The notes under the pieces are model-generated. The model did not search any database, was not told the origin of the DNA, and saw only the letters and a program-made list of their open reading frames with translations. From assembly GCA_021204025.1 (NCBI GenBank), contig JAJQAC010000040.1:1-60079 (forward strand): 60,079 nt of DNA, read 5' to 3'. Positions 37,580 through 47,100 of this stretch are shown here, piece by piece. Position numbers and translations under genes: made by a program. The stretch's first letter is position 1. Every line of letters starts with the position of its first letter. Source of the DNA: Clostridiales bacterium. Its GTDB lineage: Bacteria > Bacillota > Clostridia > Lachnospirales > Lachnospiraceae.

Positions 37580-39100
37580 ATGAATAGACAGGAACTGGTC
37601 AGACAGCTGGACGCGTATATCGACTCCCACAGAGCGAAGATTCTGGAGGACTGGAAAAGTCTGGTGAGGATCCCCAGCGTCAGTGTGGAGGGAACCGAAG
37701 AAAAACCCTTTGGGGAGGCGTGTGCGCGTATACTGGATCACGCGCTTGCGATGGCGGATCAACGAGGATTTGCAGTCAATAACCACGGTAACTGGTACGG
37801 CACCGCTTTCCTGGAGAGCCGGAAAGAGGGAGAAGGGATCATCGGTATCTTTTCCCATCTGGATGTAGTGGAGCCGGGCGAGGGATGGACCTATGACCCC
37901 TTTGAGCCGTTGGAGAAGGACGGATTTCTGATCGGCAGGGGGGCCGGTGACAACAAAAGCGGCGTGATTATTGGTCTGTACACCATGCAGGCGATCAAGG
38001 AGCTTGGCATTCCGCTGGGAAGCAATCTGATGCTGTATTTTGGATGCAATGAGGAAGCGGGGATGAAGGATGCCGAGCGCTTCGCCAAAGAGCATGTGAT
38101 GCCGGACTATTCCATGGTTCCTGATCTCTTTTTCCCGGTATGTTATGGAGAGAAGGGCAGTCTGAGACTGACCCTTCAATCCACCTCCGGTTTTTCTCAG
38201 ATTACCGGATTTTCCGCCGGCAAGGCGGAAAACATGATTCCGGCGAGCGCTTCCGCTGAGATTGCTTTTTCGCGGCCGCTTTATGAGGAGGCCGTTCGTC
38301 TGGCAGAAGGCCGCACGGATATTGAAGTTCTGGAAAAAAGTAATAAAATAGTAATAACCTCCGCGGGCGTAGGCGGTCACAGCGCGATGCCCGCGGGATC
38401 GGTAAACGGCATCTGGCTTCTGGTGGATTTCCTGAAGGATCTGACGGCGCTGGCAGAATCAGACCGGAAGATCTGCGCTGCGCTGGCGGATTTTTCCGGA
38501 GACAGCGACGGCAGCGCTCTGGGGATTGCCTGGGAGGATGAACCGTCCGGCAAGCTGGTATGCGCGGCAACAGTCGCGCGCATGGACGGCTCGATCCCGG
38601 AGGCGCTCTTTTCAATCCGTTATCCAGTGACCGATTACAGAGAGCGCATAGAAACGGAGCTTTTGCGGGTGATCGGAAGCAGAGGCTTCGCGGTGAAGCA
38701 TATAGTGAACAACGACCCGATGTATATGGAAAAGGATGAACCCTATATCCGGCGTCTGATGAAGGTTTATCACGAGGTGACGGGGAAACCGAACGAGCCT
38801 TATGTGATCGACGGAGGAACCTACGCCAGAAAACTGAAGCACGCGGTCGGTTATGGCGGCGGCAACGGCGTCAGGGCTCCGTTTCTGCCAAAGGGACACG
38901 GCGGAGTCCATCAGCCGGACGAGGCCAGGAGCATCGACGGAGTTCTGGAGGCGATCCGGATTTACGTGCTTTCCGCTATGGAGATTGATGCCATGATTCA
39001 GGAGGAACGAAAAGAGAAGGGACAAAGGAAAAATGAATCACGCGATGGTGATTGCCGGGGTGAAGTGAGACAGAATGGGAGGAATTGGAATGAAGATTAA
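37580..39100 (+). CDS. M20 family dipeptidase (PepV/Sapep-like)
   Basis: A metallopeptidase of about 480 functional residues with the M20 metal sites (GIFSHLDVVEPGEGW, GRGAGDNKSG, GCNEEAGMKD) and a lid domain insertion. It should hydrolyse dipeptides delivered by the neighbouring transporter. ATG 37580 follows AAAAGGAAG. The last 20-odd residues (after ERKEKGQ) are low-complexity charged sequence running over the start of the esterase gene (11-base overlap), which suggests the original stop was lost. Confidence 0.87.
   Translation: MNRQELVRQLDAYIDSHRAKILEDWKSLVRIPSVSVEGTEEKPFGEACARILDHALAMADQRGFAVNNHGNWYGTAFLESRKEGEGIIGIFSHLDVVEPGEGWTYDPFEPLEKDGFLIGRGAGDNKSGVIIGLYTMQAIKELGIPLGSNLMLYFGCNEEAGMKDAERFAKEHVMPDYSMVPDLFFPVCYGEKGSLRLTLQSTSGFSQITGFSAGKAENMIPASASAEIAFSRPLYEEAVRLAEGRTDIEVLEKSNKIVITSAGVGGHSAMPAGSVNGIWLLVDFLKDLTALAESDRKICAALADFSGDSDGSALGIAWEDEPSGKLVCAATVARMDGSIPEALFSIRYPVTDYRERIETELLRVIGSRGFAVKHIVNNDPMYMEKDEPYIRRLMKVYHEVTGKPNEPYVIDGGTYARKLKHAVGYGGGNGVRAPFLPKGHGGVHQPDEARSIDGVLEAIRIYVLSAMEIDAMIQEERKEKGQRKNESRDGDCRGEVRQNGRNWNED
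39031..39066 (+). other. Eleven-codon reading frame inside the M20 tail
   Basis: ATG at 39031 opens MNHAMVIAGVK then a stop, after a weak AAAGGA. It looks like the beginning of a protein and may be a relic; it could be chance. Confidence 0.2.
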
Positions 39101-40001
39101 TTTGCATCCCCACTATAAGGCAGTTGAGGCCGCGGATATGGGAGAAACACAGGCAATGCTGCGGCGTTATAAGAAACCGGAGGAAATGAACATCGAAGAG
39201 AGAACAGTGCCTGGGCTTGACGGCGATCCGGATATCGAAATCCGTATTTTCCGGCCGGGATACGCGCCTGCGGGCAGCCCGATGATCATGGATATCCACG
39301 GAGGCGGTTTTACCGGCGGAGACTACAATCTGGATAACAACCGCGCGAGTCATCTGGCAATGAATATTCCGGCGATTGTGGCGTCCTTCAACTACCGCCT
39401 GGCGCCTCAGCATGTTTTCCCCGCCGCGCTCAATGACTGCCGGGCAGTCTGGTACTGGATGCATGACCATGCGAAGGAACTGGGCGGAGATCCGGAGCGT
39501 ATGGGTCTGTTCGGAACCAGCGCGGGAGGCAATATGTGCGCGGGACTGGCATTTTATATCCGGGATCACGGCGGACCGAAGATTTCTCTCAATGCCATCA
39601 ATGTTCCGGCAGTAGGCGTAGGACCGTCTCTGTCTGCGGAACAGATGCGGGAGGATGCGCCGACGCTGAAAGGAGAAAATCTCTCCTCGGCCTTTCATGA
39701 ATATGTGGGCGGCTTCAGCGGCGGTTTCAATGGACAGATCCCGTCCTATTACGCGATTCCGAACCTGGCGATCGACTATTCGAACCTGCCGCCGACTGCG
39801 ATTATCGTCGCGGAGTACGATCCGTTGCGGGAGGAGGGCTTGAAATACGCGCACCGTCTGATGAAGGACGCCGTTCCGGTGGAGCTTTATCTGATGCCGC
39901 GCGTGGGCCACGGCTTTGACGCGGTCAAGGACGCGCCCATGACTCAGTGGATCTGGAACGGACTTGTCATGTCGTTCCAGCGGGAATTCGGAATGCTGTA
40001 G
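39090..40001 (+). CDS. Alpha/beta hydrolase, acetyl-esterase (HSL family) type
   Basis: A 303-residue esterase/lipase of the hormone-sensitive lipase family: oxyanion box HGGGF, nucleophile in GTSAGG, acid in EYDPLREEG and histidine in VGHGFD. Cytoplasmic. It hydrolyses short acyl esters; the natural substrate is unknown. ATG 39090 follows GGGAGG. The sequence immediately after its stop codon is a fragment of an unrelated surface-protein repeat. Confidence 0.88.
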   Translation: MKINLHPHYKAVEAADMGETQAMLRRYKKPEEMNIEERTVPGLDGDPDIEIRIFRPGYAPAGSPMIMDIHGGGFTGGDYNLDNNRASHLAMNIPAIVASFNYRLAPQHVFPAALNDCRAVWYWMHDHAKELGGDPERMGLFGTSAGGNMCAGLAFYIRDHGGPKISLNAINVPAVGVGPSLSAEQMREDAPTLKGENLSSAFHEYVGGFSGGFNGQIPSYYAIPNLAIDYSNLPPTAIIVAEYDPLREEGLKYAHRLMKDAVPVELYLMPRVGHGFDAVKDAPMTQWIWNGLVMSFQREFGML

Positions 40002-40222
40002 AACAGACATTCGTTTTTGACGCAAACGGCGGCAGTGACGTGGCGAGTCAGGTGTGTATGTATGGAGATCTGCTGACAGAACCGGAACTGCCTTCCCGGG
40101 AAGGTTATATTTTTGAGGACTGGTATATCGATGAAAGTGGTACGATTCGCTGGAATTTTGATGTAGATGTTGTAAATGGCGGCATGGAACTTTATGCCGT
40201 TTGGAAAGAGGAGCAGGATTAA
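40001..40222 (+). pseudogene. 3' fragment of an InlB B-repeat (Listeria-Bacteroides repeat) protein
   Basis: In a frame different from the esterase, about 70 codons match one flg_new/InlB B-repeat: TFVFDANGGSD, then LPSREGYIFEDWYID, then MELYAVWKEEQD. There is no start or signal peptide; in-frame codons upstream belong to the esterase in another frame. It is the last repeat of a surface protein whose remainder is missing, and it keeps its own terminator. Confidence 0.7.
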
Positions 40223-40250
40223 CGAAAGGACAATCCTGCTCCTCTTTTTC
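40206..40250 (+). terminator. Strong terminator overlapping the InlB fragment stop
   Basis: A perfect 15-base-pair stem: 40206-40220 against 40232-40246, an 11-base loop, then T-rich sequence. It now terminates the esterase operon. Confidence 0.88.
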
Positions 40251-40322
40251 ATTAGTTTCTGATATTTCGTCCTGTCAAAAACGTTAAAATAGTGCAGACA
40301 TCGGATAAAAATGAGTCACGAC

Positions 40323-40351
40323 TTTAAAAATAAATCATGTTACCATAAAAA
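40323..40351 (+). promoter_or_regulatory. Candidate promoter of the glucosidase genes
   Basis: TTTAAA (40323-40328), 17-base spacer, TAAAAA (40346-40351). Weak match; an AACGTT palindrome lies 40 bases upstream. Confidence 0.3.
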
Positions 40352-40377
40352 TAAAAACAGGCTTTGGAGGGAGATAT

Positions 40378-42057
40378 ATGGAACACTGGTGGAAGGAAGC
40401 AGTCGTTTATCAGATCTACACAAAAAGTTATTATGACACAAATGGCGACGGAATCGGCGACCTGCGGGGAATTATTCAGAAGCTGGATTATATTAATTCA
40501 CTGGGCGCCAGCGTGATCTGGCTGAATCCGATTTATAAATCTCCGGATGTCGATAACGGATATGATATAGCGGATTATCAGAGCATAGATGAGCGATACG
40601 GGACACTGGAAGATTTTAAAGAGTTGTTAACTCAGGTTCATCAACGCGGTATGCGTCTGATTATGGACATGGTACTGAATCACACCTCAGACGAACACCG
40701 TTGGTTTCAGGAGTCGAGAAGCTCAAAGGATAACCCTTACCGGGATTATTATATCTGGAGGCCGGGAAAGGATGGCAAAGAGCCAAACAACTGGGGAAAT
40801 TATTTCTATGAGGGCCGGGGGTCAGCGTGGGAATATGATGAACATACAGGCGAATACTATCTGCATAATTATTCCAGGAAAATGCCGGATCTGAATTGGG
40901 ACAATGCTGATTTGCGTGACGCGATGTGCCGGATGATGCGCTGGTGGCTGGATCTGGGTGTGGATGGTTTCCGCATGGACGCAATTAACCGCCTAGTCAA
41001 GCCGAAAGGACTGCCGGATTCCCCAAATCCGCTCACTCCTCCGGTGGGGATTTACGGCTATGTCGTTGATCGGACCATGTGCGCAAACCGACCGGGTATC
41101 CATGAACTGCTTCATGAATTAAATGAGAAGGTATTCAGCCGCTACGATATTATGGTGGTAGGAGAAACGGGTAATGTCGACGCGGCGATAGCGATTGATT
41201 ACGTAAAAGAAGAGCGGGAAGAAATCGATATGGTCTTTCATTTTGAGATCGCTAAAAATCCGGTTCTTGTGGATGCGGTCAAATTTAAGGAGGTGCAGCG
41301 GCGCTGGTATCATGTTGTTGAGCAGCATGGATGGATTACCCAGTATCTCTCGAATCACGATACGCCGAGACAGGTTTCCCGGTTTGGCGATGATCAGAAA
41401 TACCGGTATGAATCTGCGACAATGCTGGCGACGTTGATGCATACGCATCCGGGGACTGTGTATATTTACCAGGGGGAAGAGATCGGGATGACAAACGTGG
41501 AGTTCCCTTCGATTGAATATTATAACGAAAAATATACGGTCGGAAAATATTATACCATGGTAGAAAGCGGCAGATCACCCGAAGAGGCGCTTGCGTCTCT
41601 GCGGATGATGAGCCGGGATAATGACCGGACGCCCATGCAGTGGAACAGCGGGGAAAACGGAGGTTTTACGACTGGTTCGCCCTGGATGCATGTCAACCCC
41701 AATTATGTCAGTATCAATGTGGCGGAGGAGGAATGCGCGGAAAAGTCAGTTCTGCGTTATTACAGGAAACTGACCGCCATGCGCAGACAATACCCGATTA
41801 TGGTTTATGGCTCCTATCGGCAGATTATGGAGGAAGACCCTGAGTTGATTGTCTATGTGAGGGAATATCAGGGAGACCGATGGCTGATCGTCTGTAATTT
41901 TTACGACGGCATACGGGAACTTTCAGGGATAGTAAAAGCGTATCCGGAGATGGAGAAGAGAGAACTGATTTTGTGTAACTACCTGTCAATGGAAAATGAA
42001 CAGGAAATACGGCCATATGAAGCAAGAATCTATTGTCTGAGAGACAGAAAAATATAG
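40378..42057 (+). CDS. GH13 alpha-glucosidase (oligo-1,6-glucosidase subfamily)
   Basis: A 559-residue cytoplasmic alpha-glucosidase with the (beta/alpha)8 barrel signatures: nucleophile D201 in GFRMDAIN, acid/base E263 in VVGETGN, stabiliser D328 in LSNHDTPR, and a TNGDGIGDLRGI start. It releases glucose from short alpha-glucosides. The residue after the nucleophile is Ala, not the Val typical of strict isomaltases, so alpha-1,4 or mixed specificity is plausible. ATG 40378 follows TGGAGGGAG. It precedes the GH31 gene by 17 bases. Confidence 0.93.
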   Translation: MEHWWKEAVVYQIYTKSYYDTNGDGIGDLRGIIQKLDYINSLGASVIWLNPIYKSPDVDNGYDIADYQSIDERYGTLEDFKELLTQVHQRGMRLIMDMVLNHTSDEHRWFQESRSSKDNPYRDYYIWRPGKDGKEPNNWGNYFYEGRGSAWEYDEHTGEYYLHNYSRKMPDLNWDNADLRDAMCRMMRWWLDLGVDGFRMDAINRLVKPKGLPDSPNPLTPPVGIYGYVVDRTMCANRPGIHELLHELNEKVFSRYDIMVVGETGNVDAAIAIDYVKEEREEIDMVFHFEIAKNPVLVDAVKFKEVQRRWYHVVEQHGWITQYLSNHDTPRQVSRFGDDQKYRYESATMLATLMHTHPGTVYIYQGEEIGMTNVEFPSIEYYNEKYTVGKYYTMVESGRSPEEALASLRMMSRDNDRTPMQWNSGENGGFTTGSPWMHVNPNYVSINVAEEECAEKSVLRYYRKLTAMRRQYPIMVYGSYRQIMEEDPELIVYVREYQGDRWLIVCNFYDGIRELSGIVKAYPEMEKRELILCNYLSMENEQEIRPYEARIYCLRDRKI

Positions 42058-42074
42058 AGTGAAAGGGGTATTTT

Positions 42075-44558
42075 ATGAGTAAACTGGATGAAAGATTTCG
42101 ACTGGGGCTGGATGGACGCTGTAACCCGGACTGTGTTGTGCAGGGGCCGGATTATCGCTTTACGGTTCTGACGCCGCAGATGCTGCGTATGGAGTATTCC
42201 CGTGATGGGGCTTTTGAGGATCGTCCGACGCAGACTGTGTGGAACCGGAACTTTGATCGTCCGGTTTTCCGCGTTCAGGACAGCGCGGACTGCGTGGAAA
42301 TCGATACCGAATATTTTCATTTGTTTTATGACAAAAAGGGATTTTCGCAGAATCATCTGTATATTGACGTTAAATATGCGTTTACTAATTACGGTGGCAG
42401 ATGGTATTATGGCAGGACGGATTATGGAAATCCTCCCAGGGAACATAATCTGAAGGGGACGGCCAGGACACTGGACCGCTGTAACGGGCAGTGGTATGAG
42501 GGCAGTAATTTACTGGAACGGGTGAGAGCGGAAGGCGGGAAAATCAATCGCTGCGATGGGGATGTGGATCTGGGCCGGGGTCTGTGCGATACGAGCGGAC
42601 GTACCTTTTTTGATGACAGCAAATCCCTTGTCATTGATGAAGACGGTTGGGTACATCCACGATCGGGAGACTGCACAGACATTTATTTCTTCGGTTATGG
42701 CCGGGATTATTTTCGGGCGATTCATGATTTTTATCAGCTTTCCGGTCCCGTTCCGATGCTGCCTAAGTACGCGCTTGGAAACTGGTGGAGCCGCTACTGG
42801 AAATATACAGAAAAAAGCTATATGGAGCTTCTGACACGGTTTCAGCAGGAGGATATTCCCTTTACGGTAGCAGTAATTGATATGGACTGGCATCTGGTTG
42901 ATATTCCCGAAAAGTTTGGGAAAGGCTGGACCGGGTATACATGGAATCGCGAACTTTTCCCGGATCCGAAACGTTTTTTGGACTGGCTGCATGAACACGG
43001 ATACCGGATTACATTGAACCTTCATCCCGCGGACGGGGTACGGGCATTTGAGGAGCAGTATCTGGAAATGGCAAAAGCTCTTGGCGTGGATCCGGCGTCG
43101 GAGGATCCTGTGCGGTTTGATTTTACGAATATAGAATTTATAGAAGCTTATTTTAAGTACCTGCATCATCCGAATGAGGAAGCAGGTGTTGATTTCTGGT
43201 GGATGGACTGGCAGCAGGGGAATGTTTCCGCGGTTGAAGGTCTGGATCCCATGTGGATGCTGAATCATTATCACCATTATGACCGGAAGCGGGACGGAAA
43301 AAGAGCAATCATGCTGTCCCGATACAGCGGGCTGGGCAGTCAGCGATATCCGATCGGATTTTCCGGCGATGTCCATATGACATGGGATTCTCTGGAATTT
43401 CAGCCGTATTTTACGGCGACGGCGGCGAATGTCGGGTATACCTGGTGGAGTCATGATGTCGGCGGTCATTTAAATGGAGTGCGGGACAATGAACTCTATA
43501 TCCGATGGCTGGAACTGGGAGTTTTTTCTCCGGTCAACCGGCTGCACAGTAACAGCAATCCGTTTTGTGCAAAGGAGCCATGGAGGTATCCGAAGCCATA
43601 TGACGATATTGCCGCTGGTATTTTACGGCTTCGTCACCGTCTGATTCCCTATTTGTATACGATGAACTATCAGTGCCATCAGGAATTAAAACCGGTTGTC
43701 GTTCCTGCTTATTATTATTATCCGATGGAGCCGGGCAGCTATCAATATCGCAATGAATATTTCTTTGGGAGTGAATTGCTGGTACAGCCTATGGTTCACC
43801 CGACAGATCCTCAGACTGGTTATACATTCGAAGAAACCTGGCTTCCAGCTGGTCTGTGGACGGATATCTATACAGGCCGGCTGTATGACGGAGGCATCAG
43901 AGGAAGGAATATGACGATTGGTCGTCCGATCGAACAGCAGGGAGTTCTTGCAAAACCAGGGGCAATCATTCCGATGTCCGCTTATCAGGCGGGGGAAAAT
44001 GGGATCGAAAATCCGCAGACCCTGGAAATCTATGTATTCCCGGGCGGGAATAATCAGTTTTGTCTGTTTGAGGACACGGGCGACGGTTTTGAGTACGAGC
44101 AGGGGGTCTGCCTGAAAACAGAAATGACATTAAAATGGGAAGATAATCATGCTGTATTTCAGATGGCCGCTGAGGGAGATTACTCAGTTATTCCGGAAAA
44201 ACGTCATTATCAACTGCATTTCAGAGGCTTTGCCGATGTGGAGAACATTGTGGCGAACGGCTGTTTTGAGCGAAGTTATGACGGAAAGACACACACGCTG
44301 ACATTGTTTTTCCGGGACAGAGATCCGGCTTGTCCGCTTACAGTCACACTTCGCGGAGCGCTTAAGCAGGATAACAGGGATCTGAAAGAACGGGTTTTTG
44401 CTTTCCTGGATGGTGTACAGGGAAGCACGGTTATGAAGAACGCAATCTATCAGTGCTTTGAGAGCGAATTGTCTCCGGAACGGCTGGTCAGCGCGGTAAT
44501 GGCATTAAATCCGCCGGATGGGTGGAAGAAAGCGCTTCTGGAGATGGTAGCCTGCTGA
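42075..44558 (+). CDS. GH31 family alpha-glycosidase
   Basis: An 827-residue GH31 enzyme with an N-terminal beta-sandwich, a catalytic barrel with nucleophile D378 (FWWMDWQQG) and acid/base D432 (GFSGDVHMTW), the WWSHDVGGH stretch, and a C-terminal beta domain plus about 80 extra residues (a small helical tail after LTVTLRGALK). No signal peptide. The family includes alpha-glucosidases and alpha-xylosidases; the substrate is not decided, but pairing with GH13 and a sugar transporter suggests branched alpha-glucans or isomalto-oligosaccharides. Confidence 0.92.
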   Translation: MSKLDERFRLGLDGRCNPDCVVQGPDYRFTVLTPQMLRMEYSRDGAFEDRPTQTVWNRNFDRPVFRVQDSADCVEIDTEYFHLFYDKKGFSQNHLYIDVKYAFTNYGGRWYYGRTDYGNPPREHNLKGTARTLDRCNGQWYEGSNLLERVRAEGGKINRCDGDVDLGRGLCDTSGRTFFDDSKSLVIDEDGWVHPRSGDCTDIYFFGYGRDYFRAIHDFYQLSGPVPMLPKYALGNWWSRYWKYTEKSYMELLTRFQQEDIPFTVAVIDMDWHLVDIPEKFGKGWTGYTWNRELFPDPKRFLDWLHEHGYRITLNLHPADGVRAFEEQYLEMAKALGVDPASEDPVRFDFTNIEFIEAYFKYLHHPNEEAGVDFWWMDWQQGNVSAVEGLDPMWMLNHYHHYDRKRDGKRAIMLSRYSGLGSQRYPIGFSGDVHMTWDSLEFQPYFTATAANVGYTWWSHDVGGHLNGVRDNELYIRWLELGVFSPVNRLHSNSNPFCAKEPWRYPKPYDDIAAGILRLRHRLIPYLYTMNYQCHQELKPVVVPAYYYYPMEPGSYQYRNEYFFGSELLVQPMVHPTDPQTGYTFEETWLPAGLWTDIYTGRLYDGGIRGRNMTIGRPIEQQGVLAKPGAIIPMSAYQAGENGIENPQTLEIYVFPGGNNQFCLFEDTGDGFEYEQGVCLKTEMTLKWEDNHAVFQMAAEGDYSVIPEKRHYQLHFRGFADVENIVANGCFERSYDGKTHTLTLFFRDRDPACPLTVTLRGALKQDNRDLKERVFAFLDGVQGSTVMKNAIYQCFESELSPERLVSAVMALNPPDGWKKALLEMVAC

Positions 44559-44649
44559 TTTTTAATGAAAACAAACCGGATTTTCTTAAAAAATGTTCAG
44601 ATTGCAATAAATTAATGCAAAAAGCATAAAAATCGCCAAAAAACCGCCA

Positions 44650-44678
44650 TTCATTTTTGCAAAACAAACAAATATAAT
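44650..44678 (+). promoter_or_regulatory. Promoter of the sugar ABC transporter genes
   Basis: TTCATT (44650-44655), 17-base spacer, TATAAT (44673-44678). Just upstream, TTGCA and TGCAA half-sites in an AT-rich stretch may be an operator. Confidence 0.45.
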
Positions 44679-44715
44679 GAAAGAAAGTAATCAGTACGTA
44701 AGGAGGTTATCTATT

Positions 44716-46029
44716 ATGAAAAGGGTATTAGCATTATCAACGGCGGTTATCCTGATAGCGGGAAGCATGGCGGGATGTTCCGGCGGTTCCGGGACGGCCG
44801 CAACTCAGGCGGCTGCAGAGACGCAGTCCGCAGAGACGGAAGCGCAGGTGGCTGAGAGCGGAAACCTGACGGGAGAACTTGCAGTTATGGTAAACAATGC
44901 GTTTACCGGTATGGAGGATCCCGCGATTATGCGCGCGGCAAAGGCGTTTGAAGAAGCGAATCCGGGCGTTACCATTACGATCGAGGGACTTGGGAGCAGC
45001 GACCTGATCAGCAAATATACGACGTCCGCAATGGCCGGTTCGGGGCCTGATGTGGTGGCGCTGGATAATTCGGGCTGGCCGATTGATCTGGCGGCAATGG
45101 GATTGATTATCCCTCTGGACGAGCAGATTGCGTCATCGGGGAATGATTATCTGCAGGGTCCACTGGAGTCTGGCTTGTATGAGGGACAGTATTATTCGGT
45201 ACCGTGGTATTTTAACAATACAGGACTTTATTATAATAAGAGAATTCTGAGTGAAATCGGCAAGACGGAGCCGCCGACGAACTGGGAAGAATTTGAGGAA
45301 GACATAAAGCTGGCAACTGAGCTGGGGTATGCCGGAGTATCTACCCGGCTGGATGGATACGCAATTTTCAATATTTTCTTTGAAAATGATAATCCGGTGA
45401 TCGACGTTTCCGGTGATCGTCCGGTGGTAACGGTGAATGAGGAGTCCGGAAAAGAAGCGTTTGAATTCTGGACCGGTCTGCATACCAAATACCATGCGTT
45501 CCCGGAAGGAATGAAGGATGCTTCGGACTGGGCAACAGCTTATACGACTTTTGTGTCGGATGATTGTCTGTTCTTTATCTGCGGAGACTGGGGATATGCC
45601 AATATAGCAAGTGGAAATCCGGATATGGAATTCGGACTGGCTCCGATGATTCAGGGCAGTGTGCAGGCAGTATGCCTGGGCGGATATAATCTGGCGATCA
45701 ATTCCAACTGCACAAATCCGGAACTGGCATGGGCTTTCGTCGATTATCTGACCAGCAAGGAATGTGATTATGTCATGTCCGAACAGGGACGAATCCCGGG
45801 CAGGACGGATGTGGATTACGAGCCGATTCTGGAAATCAACCCGGATTATCAGGTGTTTATTGACGAGGCAGCTTATACCGTGCCGAGACCGCGTGTGAAA
45901 AACGCAGCGTCTGTGGATGTGAAAATGGTTGATGCTTTCAAAAAAGTATTCTTTGATCAGATGTCCGCGGAACAGGCGCTTAACGAGCTGGAAACAGAGT
46001 TAAATGATTTCATCAATGAAAATTATTAA
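44716..46029 (+). CDS. Sugar ABC transporter substrate-binding lipoprotein (family 1)
   Basis: A 437-residue family 1 binding protein (MalE/MsmE type). Signal MKRVLALSTAVILIAGSMAG with lipidated cysteine in AGCSGG, a short A/T/E linker, then two lobes. ATG 44716 follows AGGAGGT; upstream in-frame codons are not used. Binds oligosaccharides, probably alpha-glucosides given the neighbours. A hairpin after the gene may hold down expression of the permeases. Confidence 0.92.
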   Translation: MKRVLALSTAVILIAGSMAGCSGGSGTAATQAAAETQSAETEAQVAESGNLTGELAVMVNNAFTGMEDPAIMRAAKAFEEANPGVTITIEGLGSSDLISKYTTSAMAGSGPDVVALDNSGWPIDLAAMGLIIPLDEQIASSGNDYLQGPLESGLYEGQYYSVPWYFNNTGLYYNKRILSEIGKTEPPTNWEEFEEDIKLATELGYAGVSTRLDGYAIFNIFFENDNPVIDVSGDRPVVTVNEESGKEAFEFWTGLHTKYHAFPEGMKDASDWATAYTTFVSDDCLFFICGDWGYANIASGNPDMEFGLAPMIQGSVQAVCLGGYNLAINSNCTNPELAWAFVDYLTSKECDYVMSEQGRIPGRTDVDYEPILEINPDYQVFIDEAAYTVPRPRVKNAASVDVKMVDAFKKVFFDQMSAEQALNELETELNDFINENY

Positions 46030-46103
46030 CACAGTCTGCTGGGCTTGCCTATACGAAACATAGGCAAATGAACAGCTGACCATCAAAGATGCTTGACAGC
46101 GGT

Positions 46104-46143
46104 AACCGCCATTTGCCGTGGCTGATACAGGCGGGTGGCGGTT
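46104..46143 (+). promoter_or_regulatory. Intercistronic hairpin between binding protein and permeases
   Basis: AACCGCCA (46104-46111) pairs with TGGCGGTT (46136-46143), then TTCCTTTT. A leaky terminator or mRNA stabiliser, as often seen after binding-protein genes. Confidence 0.55.
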
Positions 46144-46169
46144 TCCTTTTGCCTGGGAGGAGAAGCCTG

Positions 46170-47087
46170 ATGAAACAAAGTAAAAAAAAGAGATCAAAAG
46201 AATACACATTCAGAAAAAATCTGAACGGGTATCTGCTGATCGCCCCGGCAGTTATCGCGATTTTGGTGCTAAGCGTATACCCGTTGCTGCAGGGAATCTG
46301 GATCAGTTTCCTGAATTATGATATGACAAAAGCGAACGCAGCGGATTTTGGCACCTTTGCCGGATTAAAGAACTATATGGTGATTTTCGCGAATTCAAAA
46401 TACCGCAATGCGGTGATGAATTCGGTGGTCTGGACGCTGGTAAATATCGTGGCCCAGCTCGCTCTGGCTATTGGGGTAGCGCTGGTGCTCAATGAGCATT
46501 TAAAGGGACGCGGATTTTTCCGTACGGCGGCCCTCCTTCCCTGGGCGATTCCGGCGGCGATCAGCGCTCTGACATTCAGCGCGCTGTATGATACAAAAAT
46601 CGGCGTATTTAATACAATATTGATTCGTCTGGGAATCCTGAAAGAGGGATATTCATTCCTTGGAAATGTAGAATCAGCAATGCCGGCGGTCATTATCGCC
46701 AATGTATGGAAAAGCACTCCTTTTTTAATGATATTTATTCTGGCGGCACTTCAGGGGGTGTCATATGATCAGTATGAGAGCAGCGCGATTGATGGAGCCG
46801 GAAAGATACAGCGTTTTCTGTATATTACCCTGCCAAATATCAAGGAACCGATGGCAGTGGCGGTAATCCTGAATGTGATTTCCATATTTAACAACTTCAA
46901 CGCGATCTGGCTGCTGACGCAGGGAGGACCGCTTGACAGCACAGAGATTATGTATACCTACGCGTATCGTCAGGCGTTCGTGGATCACAAATTCGGATAT
47001 GCAGCGGCGACGTCTGTTGTGATTTTTGCCGTGATAGCGATTCTGACGATTATTTATGTAAAAATGATTTCATTAGATCGTGATTGA
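46170..47087 (+). CDS. Sugar ABC transporter permease (MalF/UgpA type)
   Basis: A 305-residue inner-membrane permease with six predicted helices and the EAA loop (ESSAIDGAGKIQRFLYITLPNIKEP). ATG 46170 follows GGGAGGAG. Works with the permease encoded 13 bases downstream. No ATPase (MsmK type) is in the window; such transporters commonly share one encoded elsewhere. Confidence 0.92.
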   Translation: MKQSKKKRSKEYTFRKNLNGYLLIAPAVIAILVLSVYPLLQGIWISFLNYDMTKANAADFGTFAGLKNYMVIFANSKYRNAVMNSVVWTLVNIVAQLALAIGVALVLNEHLKGRGFFRTAALLPWAIPAAISALTFSALYDTKIGVFNTILIRLGILKEGYSFLGNVESAMPAVIIANVWKSTPFLMIFILAALQGVSYDQYESSAIDGAGKIQRFLYITLPNIKEPMAVAVILNVISIFNNFNAIWLLTQGGPLDSTEIMYTYAYRQAFVDHKFGYAAATSVVIFAVIAILTIIYVKMISLDRD

Positions 47088-47100
47088 GAAAGGAAATGGC

